Positions 56,460 to 64,000 of a stretch of 64,000 nt of DNA are shown here, in pieces. Every line of letters starts with the position of its first letter. The first letter of the stretch is position 1. The DNA is taken from contig JAVEDI010000042.1 of the NCBI GenBank assembly GCA_030841035.1, positions 1 through 64,000 of the forward strand, read 5' to 3'. Below the pieces are notes generated by a model. The model was not told the origin of the DNA, did no database searches, and was given only the letters and a program-made list of their open reading frames with translations. This DNA comes from Actinomycetota bacterium. GTDB lineage: Bacteria; Actinomycetota; Actinomycetes; JACCUZ01. Made by a program: the position numbers and the translations under genes.

Positions 56460-57704
56460 CTAGTCCGAAGCCCTGACCAGCGTCGCAACACACTCGACGT
56501 GGTGGGTCATCGGGAACAGGTCGAAGCTGCGCAGTCCCCGGAGCGCGTAGCCGCCGCGCTCGGCGAACCACCGCAGGTCGCGCGCCAGCGCGGCCGGGTC
56601 ACATGCGACATAGGCGATCCGCCGCGGTCGCGTCCGGCTGACCAGGTCGACCACCGCCTTCCCGGCGCCCGAGCGCGGTGGGTCGAGCACCACGAGGTCG
56701 GCCCGGCGCAGGTGCAGCCGGCGCAGCACGTGGTCCACCCGCCCGCGCTCGATGCGTACGCCGGGCAGTCCGGCGAGGTTGTGCCGGGCGTCCGCCACGG
56801 CCGTCTCGTCGCTCTCGACCAGCGTGACGCGCCCACCCGGCCCGACCCGGGAGGCCAGCACCGCCGCGAACAGCCCGGCGCCGCCGTACAGGTCCAGCAC
56901 GGACTCCCCCGCCGCTGGCTCCAGTCCCTCGACCACCGCCGCGACCAGCGCGTCGGCCGCACCGGGGTGCACCTGCCAGAAGCCGCCGCGCGACACGCGG
57001 TACAGGCGCTGAGCCGCCGCCTCGTGCACCGCCGCCGTGCCGTCACGGGTGGATCCGAGCCCCCGCTGCACCCGGCCGCCGGCGAGCACGAGTCGCTCGC
57101 CCGTCGCCGGCGACACCGCCACCTCGACGGCGGTGTCGGGCGCCCAGCGGTTCTGCGACAGGGACACGTCACGCACCAGCGGATGGGCGATCCGGCACTC
57201 GTCGATCGGCACGATCTGGTGCGACCGGTGCTTGCGCAGCCCGGCTCGTCCGCCTGCGGAGACGGCGTACGTCACCTGCGTGCGCCAGTCCAGGCCCTCG
57301 GCGTCGCCCGGCACGGCCTCGACGACGACCTCGCGGTCCAGCCCCGCCAGCCGGCCGAGCTGCTCCCGCACGACGGCTGCCTTGAGGCCGCGCTGCACCT
57401 CCAGCGACGCGTGCTGCCAGTCGCACCCGCCGCAGCGCCCCGGCCCCGACCACGGGCACGGCGGCGCCACGCGGCCCTCGGCCGCCTCGATCACCTCGAC
57501 CGCGTCCGCCCGCCAGTACGCCGACGCCGCGTCGCCCTCGGTCACCTCGACGCGCACCACCTCGCCGGGCAGCGTGTGGCGCACGAACACGACCCGCCCC
57601 TCGTGACGGGCCACGCAATGGCCGCCATGGGCCACCGGACCGGCCGTGACGACGAACGCCGCGCCGACCGCCGAGCCGCCGCGGGAGGGCGGCTGAGCGG
57701 TCAG
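56460..57704 (-). CDS. TRAM-domain class I SAM-dependent RNA (uracil-C5) methyltransferase
   Basis: A 414-residue TrmA/RlmD-family enzyme. The N-terminal TRAM domain (AGPVAHGGHCVARHEGRVVFVRHTLPGEVVRVEV) is followed by Fe-S-like cysteines (PPCPWSGPGRCGGCDWQH). The SAM motif is SVLDLYGGAGLFAAVLASRVG. VVLDPPRSGAGK and the nucleophile Cys in AYVACDPAALARDL are intact. It corresponds to Rv2689c. No ATG/GTG lies before the TRAM domain; a CTG at 57704 overlaps the permease stop as CTGA, while the first GTG (57635) would remove the first TRAM strand. Its last codons come from the integrated element. Confidence 0.85.
   Translation of the reverse strand: MTAQPPSRGGSAVGAAFVVTAGPVAHGGHCVARHEGRVVFVRHTLPGEVVRVEVTEGDAASAYWRADAVEVIEAAEGRVAPPCPWSGPGRCGGCDWQHASLEVQRGLKAAVVREQLGRLAGLDREVVVEAVPGDAEGLDWRTQVTYAVSAGGRAGLRKHRSHQIVPIDECRIAHPLVRDVSLSQNRWAPDTAVEVAVSPATGERLVLAGGRVQRGLGSTRDGTAAVHEAAAQRLYRVSRGGFWQVHPGAADALVAAVVEGLEPAAGESVLDLYGGAGLFAAVLASRVGPGGRVTLVESDETAVADARHNLAGLPGVRIERGRVDHVLRRLHLRRADLVVLDPPRSGAGKAVVDLVSRTRPRRIAYVACDPAALARDLRWFAERGGYALRGLRSFDLFPMTHHVECVATLVRASD
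56462..56510. repeat. Right att-like direct repeat inside the methyltransferase gene
   Basis: This partner of 54646-54694 forms the present 3' end of the methyltransferase gene (MTHHVECVATLVRASD plus stop). Bases left of the 20-base core carry the five differences from the displaced copy. That is expected if they were supplied by the element and restored the reading frame on integration. Confidence 0.8.
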
Positions 57705-59746
57705 GAGGGCCCCTCCGTCCGGTCGACCTCGCTCCTGCGGGTCCCGGACCCGGTCCCCTCCAGGCGTTCCTCGCGCGCCGCCGACGACGCGAGCTGCCAC
57801 GGCACGCTGGTGACCATGACGCCGGGCGTGAACAGCAGCCGGCCCTTGAGGCGCAGCGCGCTCTGGTTGTGCAGCAGGTGCTCCCACCAGTGGCCCACGA
57901 CGTACTCCGGGATGAGCACCGTGACCAGGTCCCTCGGGCTCTCGCGGCGGATGCTCTTGACGTAGTCGATGACCGGATCGGTCACCTCGCGGAACGGCGA
58001 GTCGAGCACCTTGAGCGGGATCGGGATCCCGCGGCGGTCCCACTCCTCCTGCAGGGCCCGGGTCTCCTCGGGGTCCACGTTCACCGTGACCGCCTCGAGG
58101 CTCGAGGGCCGCATCGCCCGCGCGTAGTTGATGGCACGCATGGTCGGTTTGTGGATCTTGGAGACGAGCACGATCGCGTGGGTGCGCGACGGCAGCCGGG
58201 TGTCCTCGTCCTCGTCGATGACCAGCTCGCGCGCCACCCGCTCGTAGTGCCGGTGGATGCCCTTCATGATCAGGAAGAGCACGGCCATGGCGGCGATGGC
58301 GATCCAGGCGCCGCGGGTGAACTTGGTGATGAGCACGACCACCAGCACGAGGCCGGTCACCGAGAGGCCCACCGCGTTGATGACCCGGCTGCGGTACATC
58401 CGCCGGCGCGCGGCAGCGTCCTGCTCCGTCCGCAGCAACCGGGTCCAGTGCCGCACCATGCCGGTCTGGCTGAGGGTGAACGACACGAATACGCCGACGA
58501 TGTAGAGCTGGATGAGCCGCGTCACCTCGGCGTTGAACGCCACGATGAGCACCATGGCGAACGACGCGAGGATGATGATGCCGTTGCTGTAGGCGAGCCG
58601 GTCGCCGCGCGTGTGCAGCTGGCGCGGGAGGTAGCGGTCCTGGGCCAGGATCGAGCCGAGCACCGGGAAGCCGTTGAACGCGGTGTTGGCCGCCAGCACC
58701 AGGATGAGACCGGTGACCGTCGTGACCAGCCCCGCCGCCAGCGGCAGGTTGTCGAAGATCGCCTTGGCCAGCTGCCCGATCACGGGGTCCTGCGTGTACC
58801 GGAACCCGCCGGGGAACTCCACCCCGCCGCGCACGGCCCGACCCGTCTGCCCGTGCAGCGTCAGCTGCTTGACCGGGTTCTCGGCGAAGCGCAGGCCCAT
58901 CTTGTTCGCGAGCACGATGATGCTCAGCATCATCGTGACCGCGATGGCCCCGAGCATCAGCAGCGTGGTCGCAGCGTTCTTGGACTTGGGCTTGCGGAAG
59001 GCCGGCACGCCGTTGCTGATGGCCTCGACACCGGTGAGAGCGGCACACCCCGACGAGAACGCGCGCAGCATGAGGAACGCCCCGGCGAGGCCGGCCAGGC
59101 CGTGCGCGTAGTCCGGCTCGGGCTTGAGCTCGAACCTCGCGCTCGCCACGGGGGGCAGGTCACCGAGCACGGAGCGCGCGAAGCCCCACGCGGCCATGCC
59201 GAGGATGGCGACCATGAACGTGTACGTCGGGATCGCGAAGGCCGTGCCGGACTCCCGCACCCCCCTCAGGTTGGCCGCCATGAGCAGCACCACCGCGACC
59301 AGCGCTACGGTCACCTCGCGTCCCTGGAAGGCATCGATCGTCGAAGCGGCGTACTGCGAGGCCGACGAGATCGACACCGCGACCGTGAGCACGTAGTCGA
59401 CGAGCAGCGCGCTGGCCACGACCAGCCCGGGGGTGCGGCCGAGGTTGACGGTGACCACCTCGTAGTCGCCCCCGCCACTGGGGTAGGCGTGGACGTTCTG
59501 CCGGTAGGAGGCGACCACCACCAGCATCACGAAGGCGACCGCGAGGCCGACCTTCCAGGAGAAGGAGTAGGCCGCGAAGCCCGCGATCCCCAGCGTCAGG
59601 AAGATCTCGTCCGGTGCGTACGCCACCGACGACAGGGCGTCGCTGGCGAAGACGGGAAGCGCGATCCGCTTGGGCAGCAGCGTCTCGCTCAGCCGGTCGC
59701 TGCGCATCGCCCGGCCGAGCAGCAGCCGCTTGGCGGCATCCGTCAT
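57701..59746 (-). CDS. APC superfamily permease, KimA-like potassium importer candidate
   Basis: A 681-residue protein with about 12 membrane helices (residues 40-490) and a soluble C-terminal domain of about 190 residues. N-terminal features are LPVFASDALSSVAYAPDEIFLTLGIAG and YPSGGGDYEVV. It resembles Rv2690c and the KimA/YdaO group, whose Bacillus member imports potassium. Here it stands opposite two TrkA-like gating proteins, which makes potassium a reasonable guess. ATG 59746 is chosen; GTG 59755 is possible. It overlaps the methyltransferase gene by CTGA. Confidence 0.85.
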   Translation of the reverse strand: MTDAAKRLLLGRAMRSDRLSETLLPKRIALPVFASDALSSVAYAPDEIFLTLGIAGFAAYSFSWKVGLAVAFVMLVVVASYRQNVHAYPSGGGDYEVVTVNLGRTPGLVVASALLVDYVLTVAVSISSASQYAASTIDAFQGREVTVALVAVVLLMAANLRGVRESGTAFAIPTYTFMVAILGMAAWGFARSVLGDLPPVASARFELKPEPDYAHGLAGLAGAFLMLRAFSSGCAALTGVEAISNGVPAFRKPKSKNAATTLLMLGAIAVTMMLSIIVLANKMGLRFAENPVKQLTLHGQTGRAVRGGVEFPGGFRYTQDPVIGQLAKAIFDNLPLAAGLVTTVTGLILVLAANTAFNGFPVLGSILAQDRYLPRQLHTRGDRLAYSNGIIILASFAMVLIVAFNAEVTRLIQLYIVGVFVSFTLSQTGMVRHWTRLLRTEQDAAARRRMYRSRVINAVGLSVTGLVLVVVLITKFTRGAWIAIAAMAVLFLIMKGIHRHYERVARELVIDEDEDTRLPSRTHAIVLVSKIHKPTMRAINYARAMRPSSLEAVTVNVDPEETRALQEEWDRRGIPIPLKVLDSPFREVTDPVIDYVKSIRRESPRDLVTVLIPEYVVGHWWEHLLHNQSALRLKGRLLFTPGVMVTSVPWQLASSAAREERLEGTGSGTRRSEVDRTEGPS

Positions 59747-59930
59747 CTGCGTCACCGGAGGCACAAGGCCGCATGCTAGGCCTTGCCGGAATCTGGCGGT
59801 CGACGCCCCGGACGCCCTGGCGGCGACGAGGCTCGCGACGACCGTGTAGCGTCGTGCGCGGTTCGGCCCGTCCGAGCGCCCGTCCGGTCCGCGCCGCAGG
59901 ACGCCGCGAAGCACCTGAAGGGACCAGCAC

Positions 59931-60593
59931 GTGCACTTCGTCATCATGGGCTGCGGACGGGTCGGCTCGACCCTTGCGCACATCCTCGAGGCGCAGGGTC
60001 ACACGGTGGCCGTCATCGACAGCAACGACGCGGCGTTCCGACGCCTCGGCTCCGGCTTCACCGGCAAGCGCATCAACGGCATCGGCTTCGACCGCGACAC
60101 GTTGCGCGAGGCCGGCATCGAGGACGCCCACGCCTTCGCCGCGGTTAGCAGCGGCGACAACTCCAACATCCTGGCTGCGCGAGTCGCCCGGGAGACCTTC
60201 GGGGTCGACAACGTGGTCGCCCGCATCTATGACCCGGGCCGCGCCGAGGTCTACCAACGACTGGGCATCCCCACCGTCGCCACCGTGCGCTGGACCGCCG
60301 ACCAGATCATCCGCCGGCTGCTCCCCCACGGCAGCGAGCCGGAGTTCCGCGATCCGACCGGCACCATGCAGCTGTCCCAGGTGGCCGTCGACTCGGGCTG
60401 GGTCGGCGAACGCATCAGCCGCCTCGAGGAGGCGGCCGGCGCACGCGTGGCCTTCGTCACGCGGCTCGGCGAGGGGCTCCTTCCCCGGCCCGACACGGTG
60501 CTGCAGGACGGCGACCTGGTGCACGTCGTCATGCGGGCCGCCGACGCCGAGTCGGTCGAGCAAGTCTTCCGCAAACGTCCGGAGGAAAGCTGA
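59931..60593 (+). CDS. ceoB: TrkA-family potassium uptake regulatory protein (CeoB-like)
   Basis: A 220-residue protein with an RCK_N Rossmann domain (HFVIMGCGRVGSTLAHILEAQGHTVAVIDSND; GxGxxG plus terminal Asp, so NAD(H)) and an RCK_C domain (about 135-215). It gates a potassium channel or transporter from the cytoplasm. The start is GTG. Its stop shares one base with the ATG of the next gene. The order matches ceoB-ceoC (Rv2691-Rv2692) opposite the APC permease. Confidence 0.92.
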   Translation: MHFVIMGCGRVGSTLAHILEAQGHTVAVIDSNDAAFRRLGSGFTGKRINGIGFDRDTLREAGIEDAHAFAAVSSGDNSNILAARVARETFGVDNVVARIYDPGRAEVYQRLGIPTVATVRWTADQIIRRLLPHGSEPEFRDPTGTMQLSQVAVDSGWVGERISRLEEAAGARVAFVTRLGEGLLPRPDTVLQDGDLVHVVMRAADAESVEQVFRKRPEES

Positions 60594-61264
60594 TGCGTGT
60601 CGCGATCGCGGGCGCCGGCAGCGTGGGGCGCTCGGTGGCCCGCGAGCTGCTCGAGAACGGCCACGAGGTGCTGCTCATCGACAAGGACCCGGCCGCCATC
60701 AAGAAGTCCTCGGTGCCCAGCGCCGAGTGGTTGCTCGCCGACGCGTGCGAGGTGACCTCGCTGGAGGAGGCCGGTCTGCACGAGTGCCAGGTGGTCATCG
60801 CCGCTACCGGCGACGACAAGGCGAACCTGGTCATGTCGCTGCTCGCCAAGACCGAGTACGGCGTCCCGCGCACCGTCGCGCGGGTCAGCAACCCCAAGAA
60901 CGAGTGGATGTTCGACGAGGCATGGGGCGTCGACGTCGCCGTCTCGATGCCCCGGCTGATGACCGCGCTGGTCGAGGAGGCCGTCAGCGTCGGTGACCTG
61001 GTGCGCATCTTCACCTTCCAGCAGTCCAACACCGACATGCTCGAGCTCACCCTGCCCGCCGACTCGCCGACGGTCGGCAAGCGGGTGGGCGACGTGCCGT
61101 GGCCCGTCGACACCGCGCTGGTCGCGATCATCCGCGCGGGTCGACCGATCGCGCCCACTCCCGACGACCCGCTCGAGGCAGGCGACGAGCTGCTGTTCGT
61201 CGCGACGCCCGACATGGGGCCGTCGCTGGAGGAGCTGCTCGCCCCCCACACCCACAACCGCTGA
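60593..61264 (+). CDS. ceoC: TrkA-family potassium uptake regulatory protein (CeoC-like)
   Basis: A 223-residue second RCK protein. The nucleotide motif is VAIAGAGSVGRSVARELLENGHEVLLIDKD, and the RCK_C part covers about 135-215. Two half-size TrkA proteins in tandem probably form a hetero-ring. No TrkH-type channel is in the window; the only membrane candidate is the divergent KimA-like permease. It is translationally coupled to ceoB. Confidence 0.92.
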   Translation: MRVAIAGAGSVGRSVARELLENGHEVLLIDKDPAAIKKSSVPSAEWLLADACEVTSLEEAGLHECQVVIAATGDDKANLVMSLLAKTEYGVPRTVARVSNPKNEWMFDEAWGVDVAVSMPRLMTALVEEAVSVGDLVRIFTFQQSNTDMLELTLPADSPTVGKRVGDVPWPVDTALVAIIRAGRPIAPTPDDPLEAGDELLFVATPDMGPSLEELLAPHTHNR

Positions 61265-61315
61265 GCGACCCGCCGCGGCTGTCCGCCCCGCGCGCCCGCT
61301 GCCGGCGTACGTCGC

Positions 61316-62020
61316 TCAGCTGCCCGCGGGAGGCGGGTCGACGGGCACCTGCACGGGCGTGCGCCCGCGGGCCAGCACGTAGGTGATCAGCGAGAGGGCC
61401 GCGACCTGCAGCGGCCAGCCGAGGGCGATCTTGGTGGCGCCGAGCCAGCCAACTTGTCCCCCGAGGTAGAGCGGGTACTGCACGGCGACCCGGACGGCGC
61501 AGGGCGCCACGAGGATCCAGGTGAGGCGGCTGCACAGCCGCACGACCGCCGGGTCGCGGCGCCAGGCGCTGACGTCGCCGGTGACCGAGCCGATCATCAG
61601 CCCGACGACGGGCCAGCGCACCAGGATCGAGAGGGTCATGGCGGCGGCGTAGGCCGCGTTGTAGAGGATGCCGGGCAGGAAGACGTCCTGGGCCCGGCCC
61701 GATCGCGCCGCGAAGACCGCCGCGATCCCGATGCCGACGAGGCTGTTCACCACGAACTGCACCGGCTGGCGCTGCACGATGCGCACGAGCAGCAGGGCCA
61801 CCGCGAGCCCGACGGCGATCGCGAGGCTCCGGCGCAGGTCGTGGGCCAGCACGTAGCTCACGGTGAAGCCGACGGTGGGTACGGCGCTCTCGAGGATGCC
61901 CCGCGGGCCGCCGAGGGACTGGCTCAGCTGCGCGCGCACGAGGTGCTCGACGGTGTCGGCCGCGGCCGTCGGCGTCCCGTCGGCGCCCGCCGTCGTGGCC
62001 GGGAGCGCGGGATCGCTCAC
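61316..62020 (-). CDS. DUF3159 family membrane protein
   Basis: A 234-residue membrane protein with about six helices. The family block GGPRGILESAVPTVGFTVSYVLAHDLRRSLAIAVG follows a short hydrophilic N-terminus with VEHLVRAQLSQSLGG. It is actinobacteria-specific (the Rv2693c position) and of unknown function. The GTG start overlaps the OB-fold gene stop (GTGA), giving a coupled pair. Confidence 0.88.
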   Translation of the reverse strand: MSDPALPATTAGADGTPTAAADTVEHLVRAQLSQSLGGPRGILESAVPTVGFTVSYVLAHDLRRSLAIAVGLAVALLLVRIVQRQPVQFVVNSLVGIGIAAVFAARSGRAQDVFLPGILYNAAYAAAMTLSILVRWPVVGLMIGSVTGDVSAWRRDPAVVRLCSRLTWILVAPCAVRVAVQYPLYLGGQVGWLGATKIALGWPLQVAALSLITYVLARGRTPVQVPVDPPPAGS

Positions 62021-62400
62021 GCGGCCCCGACCGGCCTGAGCTCGTAGCGCGGGTTGAAGATGACCGGCTGCTCGCCGTCGGAGGTCACGCGCCCGTAGCA
62101 GACCAGCGACCGGCCCGGCTCGATGCCGGGGATCTGCCGCCGACCGAGCCAGATCAGCGAGATGGAACCGCTGCCGTCGTACAGCTCGGCGACCAGCGCC
62201 GGCACGCCGGCCCGCGGGCGAAGGGTCACCGTGCGCAGCTTTCCGGCGACGGTGGCGAGCTGGCGCCGGGGCAGCTCGGCCACCGGGGTGGCGCCGAGCA
62301 CGACACAGCCCTTCTGCAGCTCCTCGGCCTCGTGCACCTTGGCCGAGGAGGCGAGCCGCGAGACCGCTCGGCGGAAGGCGCCGGGGTTGTTGTCACCCAT
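62017..62400 (-). CDS. OB-fold nucleic-acid-binding domain protein
   Basis: A 127-residue small protein consisting of one OB fold (ATVAGKLRTVTLRPRAGVPALVAELYDGSGSISLIWLGRRQIPGIEPGRSLVCYGRV), with a short helical N-terminus. It corresponds to Rv2694c; it may bind nucleic acid. ATG 62400 is used; GTG 62406 is also in frame. It is co-translated with the DUF3159 protein. Confidence 0.85.
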   Translation of the reverse strand: MGDNNPGAFRRAVSRLASSAKVHEAEELQKGCVVLGATPVAELPRRQLATVAGKLRTVTLRPRAGVPALVAELYDGSGSISLIWLGRRQIPGIEPGRSLVCYGRVTSDGEQPVIFNPRYELRPVGAA

Positions 62401-62439
62401 GACCACAGGGTATGCCCCTGCGCGCGGCGTGACTCGCGG

Positions 62440-63237
62440 TCAGCGGATCTCGGTGATCTCCGGCCCACGGGCGAACGGGTTGAGCGGGTCGTCGTCACCG
62501 CTGGACTGCTGCCCGTCCTCGGCCGCTTCGCTGGGCAGCGTCAACGGGATGGGCTCCCGCGGCGCCATGGGCGCGGCGCCGCGTACCACGACCACGTCAC
62601 GGAACAGCTCGATCAGCACGTCGTCGGCGTGCTGCTCGACTGCGGGGCGCCCGGTGATGACCCCGCGCAGGAACCACCGCGGGCCGTCGACGCCGACGAA
62701 GCGGGCCGGCTGGACGCCGCTGCTGCCGTCCTGGGCGCGGACCGGGACCTTGGTGCGCAGCTCGGCGCCGAGGGGCCCCTCCACCTCGTCGCACGTGCCG
62801 CCCTGCTGGGTGATGCCGGCCCGGATCTCCGCACGGACCTCGCCCCAGATGCCTTCGCTCCTCGGCGCCGCGAACGGCTGCAGCTGCAGGGCACCGTCGC
62901 CGTAGACCAGGGTCACGGCCACGACCTCGCCGGTCTGCTGGTCGGCCTCGACGCGCACCTCCAGCCCCTCGCGGCCCGGGATCCAGACGCCGCCCAGGTC
63001 GATCCGGCCGCCGTCCGCGGGGTCCGCCACGTCGGCGACGTCCCACGGCCCGGCGGTCAGCCGCGGCGACGGCGCGGGTCGGGTCTCGCCGCCGTCACTG
63101 TCCTCGCCCTCGTCGAGGTCGTCGGAGCCGCCCACCTCCTCGGACTGCTCGAGGTCGTCGGTGTCGTAGGCCTCCTGCGGGGCAGCGGTGGAGTCGTCGT
63201 CGCCCTCTTGACCACGTCGACGGCGGAACAGGCTCAC
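62440..63237 (-). CDS. DUF3710 family protein
   Basis: A 265-residue actinobacterial DUF3710 protein. An Arg-rich start ([11 protein letters not shown]) is followed by an acidic disordered stretch to residue 55, then the domain with [39 protein letters not shown] and [13 protein letters not shown]. The function is unknown; homologues accompany dut. The GTG start overlaps the dut stop by 4 bases. Confidence 0.9.
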   Translation of the reverse strand: MSLFRRRRGQEGDDDSTAAPQEAYDTDDLEQSEEVGGSDDLDEGEDSDGGETRPAPSPRLTAGPWDVADVADPADGGRIDLGGVWIPGREGLEVRVEADQQTGEVVAVTLVYGDGALQLQPFAAPRSEGIWGEVRAEIRAGITQQGGTCDEVEGPLGAELRTKVPVRAQDGSSGVQPARFVGVDGPRWFLRGVITGRPAVEQHADDVLIELFRDVVVVRGAAPMAPREPIPLTLPSEAAEDGQQSSGDDDPLNPFARGPEITEIR

Positions 63238-63797
63238 GCGGTGCCTTCCTCCTGCGTCGCGACCTCACGCGTCGCCACGTCCGGCGCCGGTCGCGCCGAG
63301 CCCCCATTGTTGCTCGCCGGCGCCGGGCTGTGGTCGCTGTAGCCACCGGTGGATCCGTGGCCGGCCTCGCCACGGGCCGAGCCGGGCAGCCGGGCCACCT
63401 CGTGGAAGCGCACCCGCTCGACCCTCTGGACGACGAGCTGGGCGATGCGGTCGCCTCGGGAGAGGCGCACCGTCTGGTGCGGGTCGTGGTTGACCAGCAG
63501 CACCCTGATCTCGCCGCGGTAGCCCGCGTCGACGGTGCCGGGCGCGTTGACGATGCCCACACCGAGGCGGGCAGCGAGCCCGGAGCGCGGGTGGACGAAC
63601 GCGGCGTACCCGTCGGGCAGCGCGATGGCGATCCCGGTCGCCACCATGGCCCGCTCGCCCGGCGCCAGCTCCACGTCCTCCGCGGCCACCAGGTCCGCTC
63701 CCGCGTCGCCTGGATGGGCATAGCCCGGGAGGGGCAACCCGTCGTCGAGGCGCCGGATCAGCACCTCGACGGGGGTGACCCCGCTGCCTGCCGTCAC
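63234..63797 (-). CDS. dut: dUTP diphosphatase
   Basis: A 187-residue trimeric-type dUTPase, which hydrolyses dUTP to dUMP and keeps uracil out of DNA. Motifs are GDAGADLVA (1), [11 protein letters not shown] (3), [16 protein letters not shown] with the catalytic Asp region, [11 protein letters not shown] (4) and [14 protein letters not shown] (5). A tail of about 40 residues after motif 5 (Ser/Ala/Glu-rich) makes it longer than the usual 150. The start is GTG. It is coupled to DUF3710. Confidence 0.95.
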   Translation of the reverse strand: MTAGSGVTPVEVLIRRLDDGLPLPGYAHPGDAGADLVAAEDVELAPGERAMVATGIAIALPDGYAAFVHPRSGLAARLGVGIVNAPGTVDAGYRGEIRVLLVNHDPHQTVRLSRGDRIAQLVVQRVERVRFHEVARLPGSARGEAGHGSTGGYSDHSPAPASNNGGSARPAPDVATREVATQEEGTA

Positions 63798-63854
63798 AGC
63801 CGTGACCCTACCGGTCGCCGATCCTGCGGGACTCCCGCGGCCCGGGCGCGCCGC

Positions 63855-64000
63855 TCAGCCGAACAGGACCCGCTCGACGAGCGAGACGGGAAGACGCCCC
63901 GATGCGGCGGCCCGGTCGTGGAACTCGCGCAGCGACCCGTCCCGCTCGCGCACCCAACGCTCGCGCAGCCGGGCGATCTCCAGGGCCCCGGTGAGGTACG
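63855..64000 (-). CDS. C-terminus of a DUF885-like protein (partial)
   Basis: The minus strand entering from the window edge reads YLTGALEIARLRERW and then GSLREFHDRAAASGRLPVSLVERVLFG before the TGA at 63857-63855. This ending is typical of DUF885 proteins, a zinc-peptidase-like family. Only 48 codons are inside the window, so the assignment rests on the tail motif. Confidence 0.6.
   Translation of the reverse strand, partial: YLTGALEIARLRERWVRERDGSLREFHDRAAASGRLPVSLVERVLFG

Larger units (their letters stand above)
54675..56510. mobile_element. Decayed integrated element, about 1.8 kb
   Basis: The segment lies between the two identical 20-base cores. It contains an internally deleted tyrosine recombinase next to the left repeat, a frameshifted acyltransferase remnant and one intact unknown gene. 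Its base composition is locally less GC-rich (for example around 54700-54720 and 55250-55280). It separates two genes that look like chromosome. The structure fits an integrative element or island that used the methyltransferase gene end as attachment site and then lost most of its content. Confidence 0.7.

Noticed and set aside
56345-56461. tRNA gene or tRNA fragment as att site at the element border
   Set aside because: No cloverleaf or TPsiC-like box could be found. The duplicated sequence is clearly protein-coding methyltransferase sequence.
59747-59930. Possible c-di-AMP (ydaO) riboswitch before the KimA-like gene
   Set aside because: Only a small AAGGCC/GGCCTT hairpin is visible. The leader is too short and lacks the conserved ydaO core.

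Overview
The window is very GC-rich, densely coded chromosomal DNA from an actinobacterium. Actinobacterial markers include HemQ-type coproheme decarboxylase, a mycothiol-dependent isomerase relative, the lineage proteins DUF3000, DUF3159 and DUF3710, a large SARP/AfsR-type regulator, frequent GTG starts and many 4-base GTGA/ATGA stop-start overlaps. From msrB (16.6 kb) to dut (63.8 kb) the backbone runs in the order known from Mycobacterium tuberculosis Rv2674-Rv2697c: msrB, hemQ, hemG, hemE, DUF3000, RNase D, dxs, TRAM RNA methyltransferase, APC permease, ceoB, ceoC, DUF3159, OB-fold, DUF3710, dut. I would guess a Nocardioides-like member of Propionibacteriales, with low confidence.

0-16.6 kb is metabolic and accessory: a membrane protein with an interrupted alpha/beta-hydrolase fold, a dienelactone-hydrolase-like protein, PPK2, an orphan treZ, a RibD-like reductase, a GT-C membrane protein, DoxX, a LigC-type ATP-dependent DNA ligase, an acyl-CoA ligase plus citryl-CoA-lyase-like pair, and a LigD-type polymerase domain as a separate gene. 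16.6-24 kb is the haem block (hemE, hemG, hemQ with a coupled PAP2 phosphatase) and DUF3000. 24-31.8 kb has an atypical orphan response regulator, RNase D, a methyltransferase-MFS pair and the fadA-fadB beta-oxidation operon behind a small palindrome.

31.8-46.7 kb interrupts the conserved order. It holds a DUF445 protein, an M15 peptidase, CopC-CopD, a 1078-residue SARP regulator with a damaged P-loop, a secreted PKD protein divergent from a Tat-exported multicopper oxidase that is translationally coupled to its own signal peptidase I, and a SoxR gene divergent from an SDR-QueA pair. 46.7-54.6 kb returns to core: dxs, a TauE-like transporter, and aconitase behind a 30-base palindrome shared with a divergent thioesterase.

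54.6-56.5 kb is a decayed integrated element. It is bounded by 49-base direct repeats that duplicate the last codons of the neighbouring RNA methyltransferase gene and contains an internally deleted tyrosine recombinase, a frameshifted and truncated acyltransferase and one intact unknown gene. 56.5-64 kb is core again: RNA methyltransferase, KimA-like permease, CeoB-CeoC, DUF3159, OB-fold, DUF3710, dut and the end of a DUF885-like gene.

A family of about 55-base palindromes occurs at 15.4 kb and twice at 39.2-39.4 kb. No rRNA, tRNA, CRISPR array or intact transposase was recognised.
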